Assembly: GCF_029269835.1 (NCBI RefSeq)
Contig: NZ_JARJBB010000002.1
Span: forward strand, 124,001 to 188,000
Direction of reading: 5' to 3'
Length of the DNA: 64,000 nt
Source: Streptomyces tropicalis
GTDB taxonomy: Bacteria > Actinomycetota > Actinomycetes > Streptomycetales > Streptomycetaceae
The notes under the pieces were generated by a model that did not search any database, had not been told where the DNA came from, and was given only the letters and a program-made list of their open reading frames with translations. Of the stretch, positions 54,817 to 63,259 are shown piece by piece (position 1 is the stretch's first letter; the number at the start of each line of letters is the position of its first letter). The position numbers and the translations under genes are program-made.

Positions 54817-55989
54817 TCAGCTGGTGCGTCTGGTCACGAACTCGGCCAGGGCGAGCAGTCCGCCCGCGCGAACCGGGTCCGGGACGGCCCGGGCCAGTTC
54901 GCCGACGGCCCGGCCCATCAGGTCGGCCGCCTCCGTCTGTGCCCAGTCCCGGCCGCCGGCCCGCTCCACGGCCAGCGTCGTCCGCTCCGTCTCTCCTTCC
55001 CGGTACGGCCTCGCGTACAACGTGGCCAGCTCCTCGGCCGCCGGTGTGCCCGAGGTGAGCGCGGCGACGACGGGCAGCGACTTCTTCCGGGCGGCGAGGT
55101 CGGCACCGGCCGGCTTGCCGGTGCGGCCCGGGTCGCCCCATATGCCGATGACGTCGTCGATGAGCTGGAAGGCGAGTCCCGCCTGCCGCCCGAAGGCGTC
55201 CAGCGCCTCGACGTCGTCCTCGGCCGCCCCCGCGTAGAGCCCGCCGAGGGCGCAGGCGCACCCCAGCAGCGCACCGGTCTTGGCCTCGGCCATGGCGAGC
55301 ACCTCGCCGAGCGTGACCTCGCGGGGGTCGCGCCGCTCCAGGGCGGTGTCCGCCTGCTGGCCCTCGCACAGCTCCACCACACAGGCGGCGAGCCGGGCGG
55401 CGGCCGCCGGGGACGCCGGGTGCGGGTCCTGGGCGAGCACCCGCAGGGCCAGTGCCTGCAGGGCGTCCCCGGCCAGGATCGCCGCCGGGTCACCGAACAC
55501 CGTCCAGGCGGTGGCGCGGTGCCGGCGGGTGGCGTCCCGGTCCATCACGTCGTCGTGCAGCAACGTGAAGTTGTGGACCAGTTCCACCGCCGCCGCGGCC
55601 CGCGCCGCGGCCGTCCGGGCCTCGGGGCCGCCGACCGCCGCGGCCGCGGTGAGGACGAGGGCCGGGCGGATCGCCTTGCCCCCGTGCTCGGCCGCCGGGG
55701 TGCCGTCCGCGTGCTCCCAGCCGAAGTGGTAGCGCGCGATCCGGCGCAGCGCGGCCGGCAGCGACGCCACCGCCGCCCGCAGCTCCGGGTCGACCACCGA
55801 ACGGGCTCGGTCCAGGATCGCGGGCGCGTCGTGCCCGTCGGCGGTGTCCGCAGAGCCGCTCCGCTGTCTGCCCACGGACCACAGGGCACGCGCCTCCCCG
55901 TGCTCCTCGCCCGGCGGCCCGGCGGGCGTCGCCGCCGCTCCCCCCGCCCCCGCGGGGCGCTGTGTCGTCTCGGTCATGTACTCGGCCAT
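54817..55989 (-). CDS. Polyprenyl (geranylgeranyl-type) diphosphate synthase, likely encapsulin cargo
   Basis: 390 residues. A disordered N-terminus of about 65 residues rich in Gly/Ala/Glu (TQRPAGAGGAAATPAGPPG) precedes a trans-prenyltransferase fold. The first Asp-rich motif is DDVMD (146-150) and the second is DDVIGIWGD (278-286), followed by GRTGKPAGADL as in IdsA-type geranylgeranyl synthases. It should condense IPP with allylic diphosphates using Mg2+. It follows the cNMP-domain shell gene by 115 bp on the same strand; in family 2B encapsulin systems such enzymes are loaded through their long disordered N-terminus. Chain length cannot be read. ATG at 55989 has a GGGGG site; ATG at 55977 is possible. 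Confidence 0.9.
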   Translation of the reverse strand: MAEYMTETTQRPAGAGGAAATPAGPPGEEHGEARALWSVGRQRSGSADTADGHDAPAILDRARSVVDPELRAAVASLPAALRRIARYHFGWEHADGTPAAEHGGKAIRPALVLTAAAAVGGPEARTAAARAAAAVELVHNFTLLHDDVMDRDATRRHRATAWTVFGDPAAILAGDALQALALRVLAQDPHPASPAAAARLAACVVELCEGQQADTALERRDPREVTLGEVLAMAEAKTGALLGCACALGGLYAGAAEDDVEALDAFGRQAGLAFQLIDDVIGIWGDPGRTGKPAGADLAARKKSLPVVAALTSGTPAAEELATLYARPYREGETERTTLAVERAGGRDWAQTEAADLMGRAVGELARAVPDPVRAGGLLALAEFVTRRTS

Positions 55990-56104
55990 CCGATCCCCCT
56001 CGGCGGGTCCGCGGACGACGGCACGGTCGCTGCCGGACCCCGGCACGTACCCCCAGGGTGTACCCGGCCCCGCGGTCGCGGACACCGCGGGCGGGCGGAA
56101 GGTG

Positions 56105-57511
56105 TCAGCGCCAACGGCCGACCTCGACGTTCTCCAGGACGCCGAGGGCGTCGGGGACGAGGACCGCCGCCGAGAAGTAGGCGGTGACCAGGTAGTTGAT
56201 GACGGCCTGTTCGTTGATGCCCATGAACCGCACCGACAGACTCGGCTCGATCTCGTCGGGGATCCCGCTCGCACGCAGGCCGATGACGCCCTGGTCCTCC
56301 TCGCCGGTGCGCAGCGCGATGATCGAGCTCGTCCGGGCCTCGGTGACCGGGATCTTGTTGCACGGGAAGATCGGCACTCCGCGCCAGGTCGGGATGCGGT
56401 TGCCGCCCATGTCGACGGTCTCCGGTACCAGTCCGCGCTTGTTGAGCTCGCGCCCGAAGGCGGCGATCGCCCGCGGGTGGGCGAGGAACAGTTTGGTGCC
56501 GCGGCGCCGGCTCAGCAGCTCGTCCATGTCGTCCGGGCTCGGCACGCCGTCGTGGGGCTGGAGGCGCTGGTCGTACTCGCAGTTGTGGAGCAGGCCGAAC
56601 TCGCGGCTGTTGATCAGCTCGTGCTCCTGGCGCTCCTTCAACGCCTCGACGGTGAGCCGGAGCTGCTGCTCCGTCTGGTTCATCGGCTGGTTGTACAGGT
56701 CGGCCACGCGGCTGTGGATGCGCAGCACGGTCTGGGCGATGCTCAGTTCGTACTCGCGGGGCCGGGCCTCGTAGTCGACGAAGGTGTGCGGGATGTCCGG
56801 CTCGCCGCTGTGGCCCGCCGCGAGCTCGACCGCCTTCTCCCCGAACTTGTTGGTGCGCTGGGAGGGGATGGAGCGCTGCTGCTGGAGATGGGCGCGCAGC
56901 GTGTCGGCGCGCTCGGCGACCTGCTCGAAGTCGTGCCGGGTCAGGATCAGCACGGTGCACGCGGTGACCGCGCGGGCCGTGTACTCCCAGATGGCGTCCG
57001 GGTCGAGCAGCGACTGCTCGCCGAAGTAGGCGCCGTCGGCGAGGAAGCCGAGGATCTGGTCGTCGCCGTAGGGGCCGGTGCCGATCTTCTCGACCCTGCC
57101 GTGCGCGAGCAGGTACACCTCGTGGGCCTGGTTGCCGAACGAGGCGATGACCTGGCCCGCGCCGATCTCGCGCTGGCGGCAGCGCTGCGCCAGCTCGGAG
57201 AGCACCTCCTCGTCCTCGAACGCGCGCAGCGCCGGCAGTTCACCGAGCTCCGCGGGGATGACCTCGACACTGTCGCCGGTCTTCACGAAGGTGATGCGTC
57301 CGTCCCCGACGGTGTAGGTCAGCCGCCGGTTCACCCGGTACGTGCCGCCCTGCACGTCGACCCAGGGCAGCATGCGCAGCAGCCAGCGCGAGCTGATCTC
57401 CTGCATCTGGGGAACGGACTTGGTGGTGGTGGCCAGGTTCCGCGCGGCGGTGGTGCCGAGACTCTGCTGGGACCGGGTCTGCTCCGCGCGGACCTCTTCG
57501 CCTACCGACAT
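56105..57511 (-). CDS. Family 2B encapsulin shell protein with cyclic-nucleotide-binding-like domain (EshA-like)
   Basis: 468 residues. The N-terminus ([20 protein letters not shown], then [20 protein letters not shown]) and C-terminus ([20 protein letters not shown], then [20 protein letters not shown]) belong to the HK97-fold shell of family 2 encapsulins, the EshA group in Streptomyces. Inserted at about residues 95-210 is a CAP-like cNMP-binding domain: [20 protein letters not shown] and [14 protein letters not shown]. The shell self-assembles into a nanocompartment with cargo from the adjacent gene. The canonical cAMP phosphate-binding Arg (RxA) is replaced here (EQSLL), so ligand binding is doubtful. 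ATG at 57511 follows GGAGG; starting at 57559 would add 16 basic residues. Confidence 0.92.
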   Translation of the reverse strand: MSVGEEVRAEQTRSQQSLGTTAARNLATTTKSVPQMQEISSRWLLRMLPWVDVQGGTYRVNRRLTYTVGDGRITFVKTGDSVEVIPAELGELPALRAFEDEEVLSELAQRCRQREIGAGQVIASFGNQAHEVYLLAHGRVEKIGTGPYGDDQILGFLADGAYFGEQSLLDPDAIWEYTARAVTACTVLILTRHDFEQVAERADTLRAHLQQQRSIPSQRTNKFGEKAVELAAGHSGEPDIPHTFVDYEARPREYELSIAQTVLRIHSRVADLYNQPMNQTEQQLRLTVEALKERQEHELINSREFGLLHNCEYDQRLQPHDGVPSPDDMDELLSRRRGTKLFLAHPRAIAAFGRELNKRGLVPETVDMGGNRIPTWRGVPIFPCNKIPVTEARTSSIIALRTGEEDQGVIGLRASGIPDEIEPSLSVRFMGINEQAVINYLVTAYFSAAVLVPDALGVLENVEVGRWR

Positions 57512-57809
57512 AGAGAATTGCCCTCCCTTTCGTGCCCGGCATCGACCTGCGCCGGGCATCGATCTGCGGGCAACAGCCTTTCATCACGCAGTGTGTCCGT
57601 ACCATTACCCGAAAGAGCGGGAATGGATCACCCCGGACAGGGGCAGAGACGCCGTCCGGCGTGGGCGCCGTACCGGCCGGAGCGCAGGTCACGGGGGTCG
57701 GGCGCGGTGCGGCGGGGGCGTGCGCGCGGCGCCGGGACGGGGCCGGCGGGGGCCGTTCGGCGAGGGGCGCCGGGTGCCGGTTTCGGCCACCCGCGGTGAC
57801 AATGGTCGG

Positions 57810-58727
57810 ATGATCCGCTCCGCCGCGCCGGGCCCCGGCGCCCTCGCCCCCCGGCTGCCCTCGCCCGTGCAGGAGCTGTCCGACGAACGGTTCGCGCGGC
57901 ACGGCGTGCGCCTCCTCCTCAAGCGCGACGACCTGATCCACCCGGAGCTGATCGGCAACAAGTGGCGCAAACTCGCGCCCAACCTGGCGGCGGCGGACGG
58001 CAGGACCGTCGTCACCTTCGGCGGGGCGTACTCCAACCACCTGCGGGCCACCGCCGCCGCGGGCCGGCTCCTCGGGCTGCCGACCGTCGGCGTGGTGCGC
58101 GGCCAGGAGCTGGCCGACCGCCCCCTCAACCCGTCCCTGGCCCGGTGCGCGGCCGACGGGATGCGCCTGCACTTCGTCGACCGCTCGACGTACCGCCGCA
58201 AGACCGAGCCGGACACCCTCGCGGCGATCCTGGGCGCCCTCGGCGAGGAGGGCGCCCACGTCGTGCCCGAGGGCGGCAGCAACGACCTGGCCGTGCGCGG
58301 CTGCCGCGCCCTCGGGGAGGAGCTGCGGGGGCGGGCCGACGTGGTCGCGGTCGCCTGCGGGACCGGGGGCACCCTGGCCGGCCTGGCCGCCGGGCTGCCC
58401 CCCGGCGCGCGGGCGCTCGGGACACCCGTCCTGAAGGGCGGCTTCCTCGGGGACGAGGTGCGTGCCCTGCAGGAGCGGGCGTTCGGCGGCCCCCGCGGCA
58501 CCTGGTCGCTGGACGACCGCTTCCACTGCGGGGGCTACGCCCGCACCACCGCCGCACTGGAGGCCTTCGCGGCGGACTTCGGCGACCGCCATGGTGTCCC
58601 GGTCGAACGCCTGTACGTGGCGAAGATGCTGTTCGGGCTGGCCGTCCTCGCCGGCGAGGGCGCCTTCCCGCGCGGGACGACGCTCGCCGCGGTCGTCACG
58701 GGCCGCCCCTTCCCCGATCCCGCCTGA
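57810..58727 (+). CDS. PLP-dependent ACC deaminase / D-cysteine desulfhydrase family protein
   Basis: 305 residues of the tryptophan-synthase-beta fold. HGVRLLLKRDDLIHPELIGN precedes KWRKL, where the PLP-binding Lys sits; VTFGGAYSNHLRATAAAG and VVPEGGSNDLAVRG bind substrate, and ACGTGGTLAGLAAGL binds PLP phosphate. These enzymes open the ACC ring or desulfurise D-cysteine; the two cannot be separated reliably from sequence. ATG at 57810. It diverges from the encapsulin gene across 298 bp, so it may be co-regulated, but this is not shown. Confidence 0.88.
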   Translation: MIRSAAPGPGALAPRLPSPVQELSDERFARHGVRLLLKRDDLIHPELIGNKWRKLAPNLAAADGRTVVTFGGAYSNHLRATAAAGRLLGLPTVGVVRGQELADRPLNPSLARCAADGMRLHFVDRSTYRRKTEPDTLAAILGALGEEGAHVVPEGGSNDLAVRGCRALGEELRGRADVVAVACGTGGTLAGLAAGLPPGARALGTPVLKGGFLGDEVRALQERAFGGPRGTWSLDDRFHCGGYARTTAALEAFAADFGDRHGVPVERLYVAKMLFGLAVLAGEGAFPRGTTLAAVVTGRPFPDPA

Positions 58728-58860
58728 CCCGCGGGACGCGGGACCCCGTACGGACGGCCGGCCGCACGCACCACCGGCCGGACGCACCCGACCGCCCCCG
58801 CGCGCCGCCGGCCGTGCGCACCGTGCGCGCCGCGCCCGGCGGTCGCCCGGACCCGCGGGC

Positions 58861-60456
58861 TCAGGCCGCCTCGCGGTAGGCCGCCGCCTCCTCCAGGTCG
58901 AGCCGCCTCAGCAGCGTCCGCAGCATCTCGTCGTCGATGTAGCGGCCGTCCCGCAGCCGGACGAAGACCTCGCGCTCGGCGTTGATCATCTCCGCGGACA
59001 GCCGCCGGTAGGTGTCGTCGACGGATTCGCCGGTGACCGGGTTGACCTGCCCGAGCCGCTCCCACACCGCGTTGCGGCGGCGCTCCAGGACCGAGCGGAG
59101 GCGGTCGGCGAGCGGCGGGGGCAGCGCGTTGCGCTCGTCGGCCAGCAGCTCCTCCAGACGCTCCTCGGCGACCCGGGACGCCTGCGCCTGGGCGTTGGCC
59201 TCGGCGAGGGTCTGGGCCTGCGCGTCCCGGCCGGGGAACCTCAGCAGCCGGATCAGCGGCGGCAGCGTCAGCCCCTGGAGCACCAGCGTCCCGATGACCG
59301 TGGTGAAGGTCAGGAACAGGACCAGGTTGCGCTGCGGGAAGGGTGCGCCGCCGTGCACGGTGAGCGGGATCGAGAAGGCGATGGCCAGCGACACCACGCC
59401 CCGCATGCCGGCCCAGGCGGTGACCATGGCCCCCTTCCACGTGGGGTTCTCCTCCCGCTCCCGGATCCGCCGGGACAGCAGCCGGGGCACGAACGCGGCG
59501 GGGTACACCCACACGAACCGGGCCGCGACGACCACCAGGAAGACGACGACCGCGTAGAGGGCGGCGTCCGTCCCCTCGTACGCGCCGAGCCCCTTGAGGA
59601 CGACCTGGAGCTGGAGACCGATCAGGGCGAAGACCGCGGACTCCAGGAGGAAGGCGACCATCCTCCACACCGCGTCCTCCTGCAGCCGGGTGGCGAAGTC
59701 GACCTCCCACGCGCGGTGCCCGAGGTAGAGCGCCACCGTGACGACCGCGAGGACTCCGGAGGCGTGCAGCTGCTCGGCGACGCCGTAGGCGACGAACGGG
59801 ATCAGCAGGGAGAGCGTGTTCTGCAGCAGCGGCTCCTTCAGGTGGGTGCGCAGCCAGTGGATGGGGGCCATCAGGACCAGGCCGACACCGACACCGCCGA
59901 CCGCGGCCAGCAGGAACGCGCCCACGCCGCCGGCCCAGGTCGCGCCCGCGCCGACGGCCGCCGCGAGGGCGACCCGGTAGGCGGTGATGGCGGTGGCGTC
60001 GTTCAGGAGGGACTCGCCCTGGAGGATCGTCGTGATCCGGGAGGGCAGTCCGACCCGGCGGGCGACGGCGGTCGCGGCGACCGCGTCCGGCGGGGCGACG
60101 ACGGCGCCCAGCACCAGCGCCGCCGTCAGCGGCATGCCCGGCACGAGCCGGTAGACGGCCCACCCGACCACGAAGGTCGCGAACAGCACGTACCCCACCG
60201 ACAGCAGGGCGACCGGCCGCAGCTGTGCGCGCAGGTCCAGGTAGGAGCTGTCGAGGGCGGAGGTGTACAGCAGCGGCGGCAGCACCAGCGGGAGCACCAC
60301 CTCCGGCTCCAGCGTGTAGTCCGGCACCCCGGGGACGTACGAGGCCGCCAGCCCGGCGGCGACCAGCAGCAGCGGCGCCGGCACCGGGGTGCGCCGGGCC
60401 GCCCCGGCCACCGCGGCGCTGCCCGCCACCAGCAACAGCAGCGGCATCACGTCCAT
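58861..60456 (-). CDS. Na+/H+ antiporter, CPA1 family
   Basis: 531 residues: 12 or so membrane helices to about residue 395, then a soluble C-terminal part. The ion-binding helix has VLGAVVAPPDAVAATAVARR (the DP-to-PPD region of CPA1 exchangers) and LQGESLLNDATAITAYRVAL with the conserved END-like SLLND. It should exchange Na+ or K+ for H+ at the plasma membrane. The C-terminal tail (ADERNALPPPLADRLRSVLE) is likely regulatory. ATG at 60456. A UBP-type zinc finger gene diverges from it. Confidence 0.93.
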   Translation of the reverse strand: MDVMPLLLLVAGSAAVAGAARRTPVPAPLLLVAAGLAASYVPGVPDYTLEPEVVLPLVLPPLLYTSALDSSYLDLRAQLRPVALLSVGYVLFATFVVGWAVYRLVPGMPLTAALVLGAVVAPPDAVAATAVARRVGLPSRITTILQGESLLNDATAITAYRVALAAAVGAGATWAGGVGAFLLAAVGGVGVGLVLMAPIHWLRTHLKEPLLQNTLSLLIPFVAYGVAEQLHASGVLAVVTVALYLGHRAWEVDFATRLQEDAVWRMVAFLLESAVFALIGLQLQVVLKGLGAYEGTDAALYAVVVFLVVVAARFVWVYPAAFVPRLLSRRIREREENPTWKGAMVTAWAGMRGVVSLAIAFSIPLTVHGGAPFPQRNLVLFLTFTTVIGTLVLQGLTLPPLIRLLRFPGRDAQAQTLAEANAQAQASRVAEERLEELLADERNALPPPLADRLRSVLERRRNAVWERLGQVNPVTGESVDDTYRRLSAEMINAEREVFVRLRDGRYIDDEMLRTLLRRLDLEEAAAYREAA

Positions 60457-60518
60457 CGTCCTCGCCCGCCCTCGGTTTTCCGCGCGGTCACCCGCGCGCC
60501 CGTCGTAATCTGGCAATC

Positions 60519-60779
60519 ATGAAACAGTGCACGCACGCGGGCACGCTGCCGCATCCGGAGCCGGGGGCCCTGAGCGAGACGTGTCCGGAGTGTCTGGCGA
60601 ACGGCACGCACCCGGTGCAGCTGCGGCTGTGCCTGACCTGCGGCCATGTCGGCTGCTGCGACTCCTCGCCGGGACAGCACGCGACACGGCATCACGAGGC
60701 GTCCGGCCACCCCGTGATGCGGACCTTCGAGCCGGGTGAGGAGTGGCGCTGGTGCTTCGTGGACCACGTGCTCCTGTGA
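60519..60779 (+). CDS. UBP-type zinc finger protein
   Basis: 86 residues, nearly all of it one UBP zinc finger: CTHAGTLP, ETCPECLANGTHPVQLRLCL, TCGHVGCCDSSPGQHATRHH and SGHPVMRTFEPGEEWRWCF. Cys and His ligands for two or three zincs are present. In eukaryotes this fold binds the ubiquitin C-terminus; in actinobacteria it often accompanies or is fused to Na+/H+ antiporters. ATG at 60519 lies 63 bp from the divergent antiporter start, so shared control is likely. Confidence 0.9.
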   Translation: MKQCTHAGTLPHPEPGALSETCPECLANGTHPVQLRLCLTCGHVGCCDSSPGQHATRHHEASGHPVMRTFEPGEEWRWCFVDHVLL

Positions 60780-61026
60780 CCGGTTCCCGGACGGTTCGGC
60801 CCTTCGACGCCTGGGTACGTCAACCCGGCGCATGCTGTTCCCTTTTGGGGCCCGCAGACCTCTAGCCACGGAGCGTATCCGTAGTTTTACTATGAGTGAC
60901 AGCAAGGGTTGGGGTCCCGGGACAGGAATGTCGAGAGCGCGGTAGCGTCACCGCTGCACCACGTATCGCGTTGACCGGGGGGCGACCCCTGGCCCTTATG
61001 AAGCTTGTACCACCTTGGAGGTGAGG
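60780..61026 (+). promoter_or_regulatory. prsH-sigH promoter region
   Basis: 247 bp ahead of the anti-sigma gene. It has an AT-rich core (TAGTTTTACTATGAGTGACA, 60882-60901) and a GTTT...GGGTT pair (60884-60887 and 60906-60910) similar to the stress-sigma consensus GTTT-N14-16-GGGTA, though the 18-bp spacing is long. The AGTGAC at about 60895-60900 resembles half of a BldD site; in S. coelicolor a sigH promoter is BldD-controlled. Autoregulation by SigH is possible but unproven. Confidence 0.4.
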
Positions 61027-61440
61027 GTGTCCCAGATCGCAGGCGATCCCGCGACCCAGGACTTCGTGGAAGTCCGGCTGCCGGCTGCGGGTGCCTACCT
61101 GTCGGTGCTGCGTACGGCCACGGCCGGTCTCGCCGCCCGCTTGGACTTCACCCTCGACGAGATCGAGGACCTGCGCATCGCGGTCGACGAGGCCTGCGCG
61201 ATCCTGCTCCAGCAGGCCGTGCCCGGCTCGGTGCTCAGCTGCGTCTTCCGGCTCGTCGACGACTCGCTCGAGGTCACGGTCTCGGCGCCGACCACGGACG
61301 GTCACGCCCCCTCGCGCGACACCTTCGCCTGGACCGTCCTGTCCGCCCTCGCGGGCAAGGTCTCCTCGGCGGTGGACGAGGACAGGACCGTGTCCATCAG
61401 CCTCTACAAACAGCGCGGCGCGGGACCCGGGCCGGCGTGA
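61027..61440 (+). CDS. prsH: RsbW-type anti-sigma factor (PrsH)
   Basis: 137 residues of the GHKL serine-kinase fold: QDFVEVRLPAAGAYLSVLRT, LDFTLDEIEDLRIAVDEACA (N-box-like region) and RDTFAWTVLSALAGKVSSAV. It should bind and inhibit the SigH sigma factor and be released by an anti-anti-sigma partner. GTG at 61027 (MSQIAGDP) has GGAGG at 5 nt; the 141-residue version starting at TTG 61015 begins upstream of that ribosome site. Its stop overlaps a GTG start of sigH (GTGA), coupling the two. It matches S. coelicolor PrsH/UshX. Confidence 0.94.
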   Translation: MSQIAGDPATQDFVEVRLPAAGAYLSVLRTATAGLAARLDFTLDEIEDLRIAVDEACAILLQQAVPGSVLSCVFRLVDDSLEVTVSAPTTDGHAPSRDTFAWTVLSALAGKVSSAVDEDRTVSISLYKQRGAGPGPA

Positions 61441-62627
61441 GGAACGGGGACGGGCCGGTGCGGGACGACGAGCGCGGCACGCGGAAGCTGCCGGGCGGGG
61501 GCACGACCCCGCCCCGCGCAGGGAAGTCCCCCCGTCCGGGCGACGGCGGGGGAACGGGAGGGGCCGGCGGCCCGGGAGGCGGCGGTCCGGCCGGTCCCCG
61601 GCACCCGGCGCCCGGCGTCGACGGCATCCCCGAGCAGGCCAGGCCGCATCCGCAGGACGATCCCCCGGTGCCCGGCGTCCCGGGCGAGGAGCCGCAGGAC
61701 CCGGGCGAGGTCGCGCCGGGTGCGTCTCCACCGGCGCGGAGCGGGGTCTCCCCGGGAGGATCCGAGGCGCGGGCTCGGGGAAGGGCGACGGGCGGGACGA
61801 TGAGCGAGCACGAGCGGAACTCCGAGGACGGTGCGCAGAGCGCGCCCGGTGCGCACGGCACGCCGCACGGCGCCCAGGACCGCAGCGGAGCACGCGCGCT
61901 GTTCGTCGAGCTGCGTGCGCTGAAGGAGGGCAGCCCGCAGTACGCGGAGCTGCGCAACCGGCTGGTCCGCATGCACCTGCCGCTCGTGGAGCACCTCGCG
62001 CGCCGCTTCCGCAACCGCGGGGAGCCGCTGGACGACCTCACCCAGGTCGCCACCATCGGGCTGATCAAGTCGGTCGACCGCTTCGACCCGGACCGCGGCG
62101 TGGAGTTCTCCACGTACGCGACCCCGACGGTCGTCGGCGAGATCAAGCGGCACTTCCGCGACAAGGGCTGGGCGGTCCGCGTGCCGCGCCGGCTGCAGGA
62201 GCTGCGGCTCGCGCTCACCACGGCGACGGCCGAGCTGTCCCAGCTGCACGGCCGCTCCCCCACGGTGCACGAGCTGGCGGAGAAGCTGGCGATCTCCGAG
62301 GAGGAGGTCCTGGAGGGGCTGGAGTCGGCGAACGCGTACTCCACGCTCTCGCTGGACGTGCCGGACACCGACGACGAGTCCCCTGCGGTGGCGGACACCC
62401 TCGGCGCCGAGGACTTGGCGCTGGAGGGCGTGGAGTACCGCGAGTCGCTGAAGCCGCTGCTGGAGGACCTGCCGCCGCGCGAGAAGCGCATCCTGCTGCT
62501 GCGCTTCTTCGGCAACATGACCCAGTCGCAGATCGCGCAGGAGGTCGGCATCTCGCAGATGCACGTCTCGCGCCTGCTGGCCCGCACGCTGGCCCAGCTG
62601 CGGGAGAAGCTGCTGGTGGAGGAGTAG
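61437..62627 (+). CDS. sigH: Stress/developmental RNA polymerase sigma factor SigH
   Basis: 396 residues from the GTG at 61437, which overlaps the prsH stop. About 120 residues of Gly/Pro-rich leader (GGGTGGAGGPGGGGPAGPRH region) precede an ATG at 61800 that would give a 275-residue form. The sigma-B/F-type core has region 2 (LRNRLVRMHLPLVEHLARRF, then DDLTQVATIGLIKSVDRFDP, STYATPTVVGEIKRHFRDKG), region 3 and region 4 (LPPREKRILLLRFFGNMTQS then QIAQEVGISQMHVSRLLART). In S. coelicolor sigH yields several protein forms from alternate starts and processing, which fits this nested arrangement. Target genes cover osmotic stress and sporulation. Confidence 0.95.
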   Translation: MRNGDGPVRDDERGTRKLPGGGTTPPRAGKSPRPGDGGGTGGAGGPGGGGPAGPRHPAPGVDGIPEQARPHPQDDPPVPGVPGEEPQDPGEVAPGASPPARSGVSPGGSEARARGRATGGTMSEHERNSEDGAQSAPGAHGTPHGAQDRSGARALFVELRALKEGSPQYAELRNRLVRMHLPLVEHLARRFRNRGEPLDDLTQVATIGLIKSVDRFDPDRGVEFSTYATPTVVGEIKRHFRDKGWAVRVPRRLQELRLALTTATAELSQLHGRSPTVHELAEKLAISEEEVLEGLESANAYSTLSLDVPDTDDESPAVADTLGAEDLALEGVEYRESLKPLLEDLPPREKRILLLRFFGNMTQSQIAQEVGISQMHVSRLLARTLAQLREKLLVEE

Positions 62628-62658
62628 GCCCCGGCACCTGCCGCGGGCGCGCCCCGTC

Positions 62659-63126
62659 CTACCTCTTGTCCTCCTGGGCCCGGCCCGGGCCCTTGATCCC
62701 GAGGGCCCGTGTCGTCGCCGGGTGGACCAGCAGCACCAGCGAGGCCACCGCCACGACGGCGAGCGCGATGCCGGCCGGGATGGCCACGCTGTCGGCCTGG
62801 AGCAGGCTGTAGGCCACGGGCAGTGCGATGACCTGCGTGATGACCGCCGGTCCCCGGCTCCAGCTGCGGCGGGCCATCAGCCCGCGGGCCGCTAGGAGCG
62901 GCAGCAGGGCGAGCACGAGGACCGTGACGCCGCCGGCGACGGCCTGCTGCCGGTCTCCCCCGTCGGCTCCGGCGCCGAGGACGAGCATCCAGATCCCGGC
63001 GACGACGAGCGCGAGCCCTTCCAGCGCGGAGAGCGCGGCCGCAGCGGTCAGCCGCCGCGGGCGCGGTCCGGCAGGGTCCGCGGCGTCGTCCGTGGTGCGG
63101 GGGGCGGGGGTCTGCTCACTGCTCAC
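62659..63126 (-). CDS. Small integral membrane protein
   Basis: 155 residues with four predicted membrane helices: AALSALEGLALVVAGIWMLV, AVAGGVTVLVLALLPLLAA, GPAVITQVIALPVAYSLL and IPAGIALAVVAVASLVLLV. N- and C-termini are short and charged. ATG at 63126. No recognised function; it converges with sigH and diverges from the kinase-like gene at 63260. Confidence 0.82.
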   Translation of the reverse strand: MSSEQTPAPRTTDDAADPAGPRPRRLTAAAALSALEGLALVVAGIWMLVLGAGADGGDRQQAVAGGVTVLVLALLPLLAARGLMARRSWSRGPAVITQVIALPVAYSLLQADSVAIPAGIALAVVAVASLVLLVHPATTRALGIKGPGRAQEDKR

Positions 63127-63259
63127 CTCTGAAGAGTAGCCCGGGGCCCCGTCCGCCCGTGTCCGGGCTCACGCCCTCCGCCCCTTCCCGTCTTACCCGT
63201 CTTACCGGATCCCTACCTCGCTCTGGGCCCGGTACCACCCAGTAGGTACGCTGCCCTTC

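Noticed and set aside
56105-57511. Calling the cNMP-domain protein a Crp-type transcription factor
   Set aside because: It has no helix-turn-helix; both flanks of the cNMP-like domain match the encapsulin shell.
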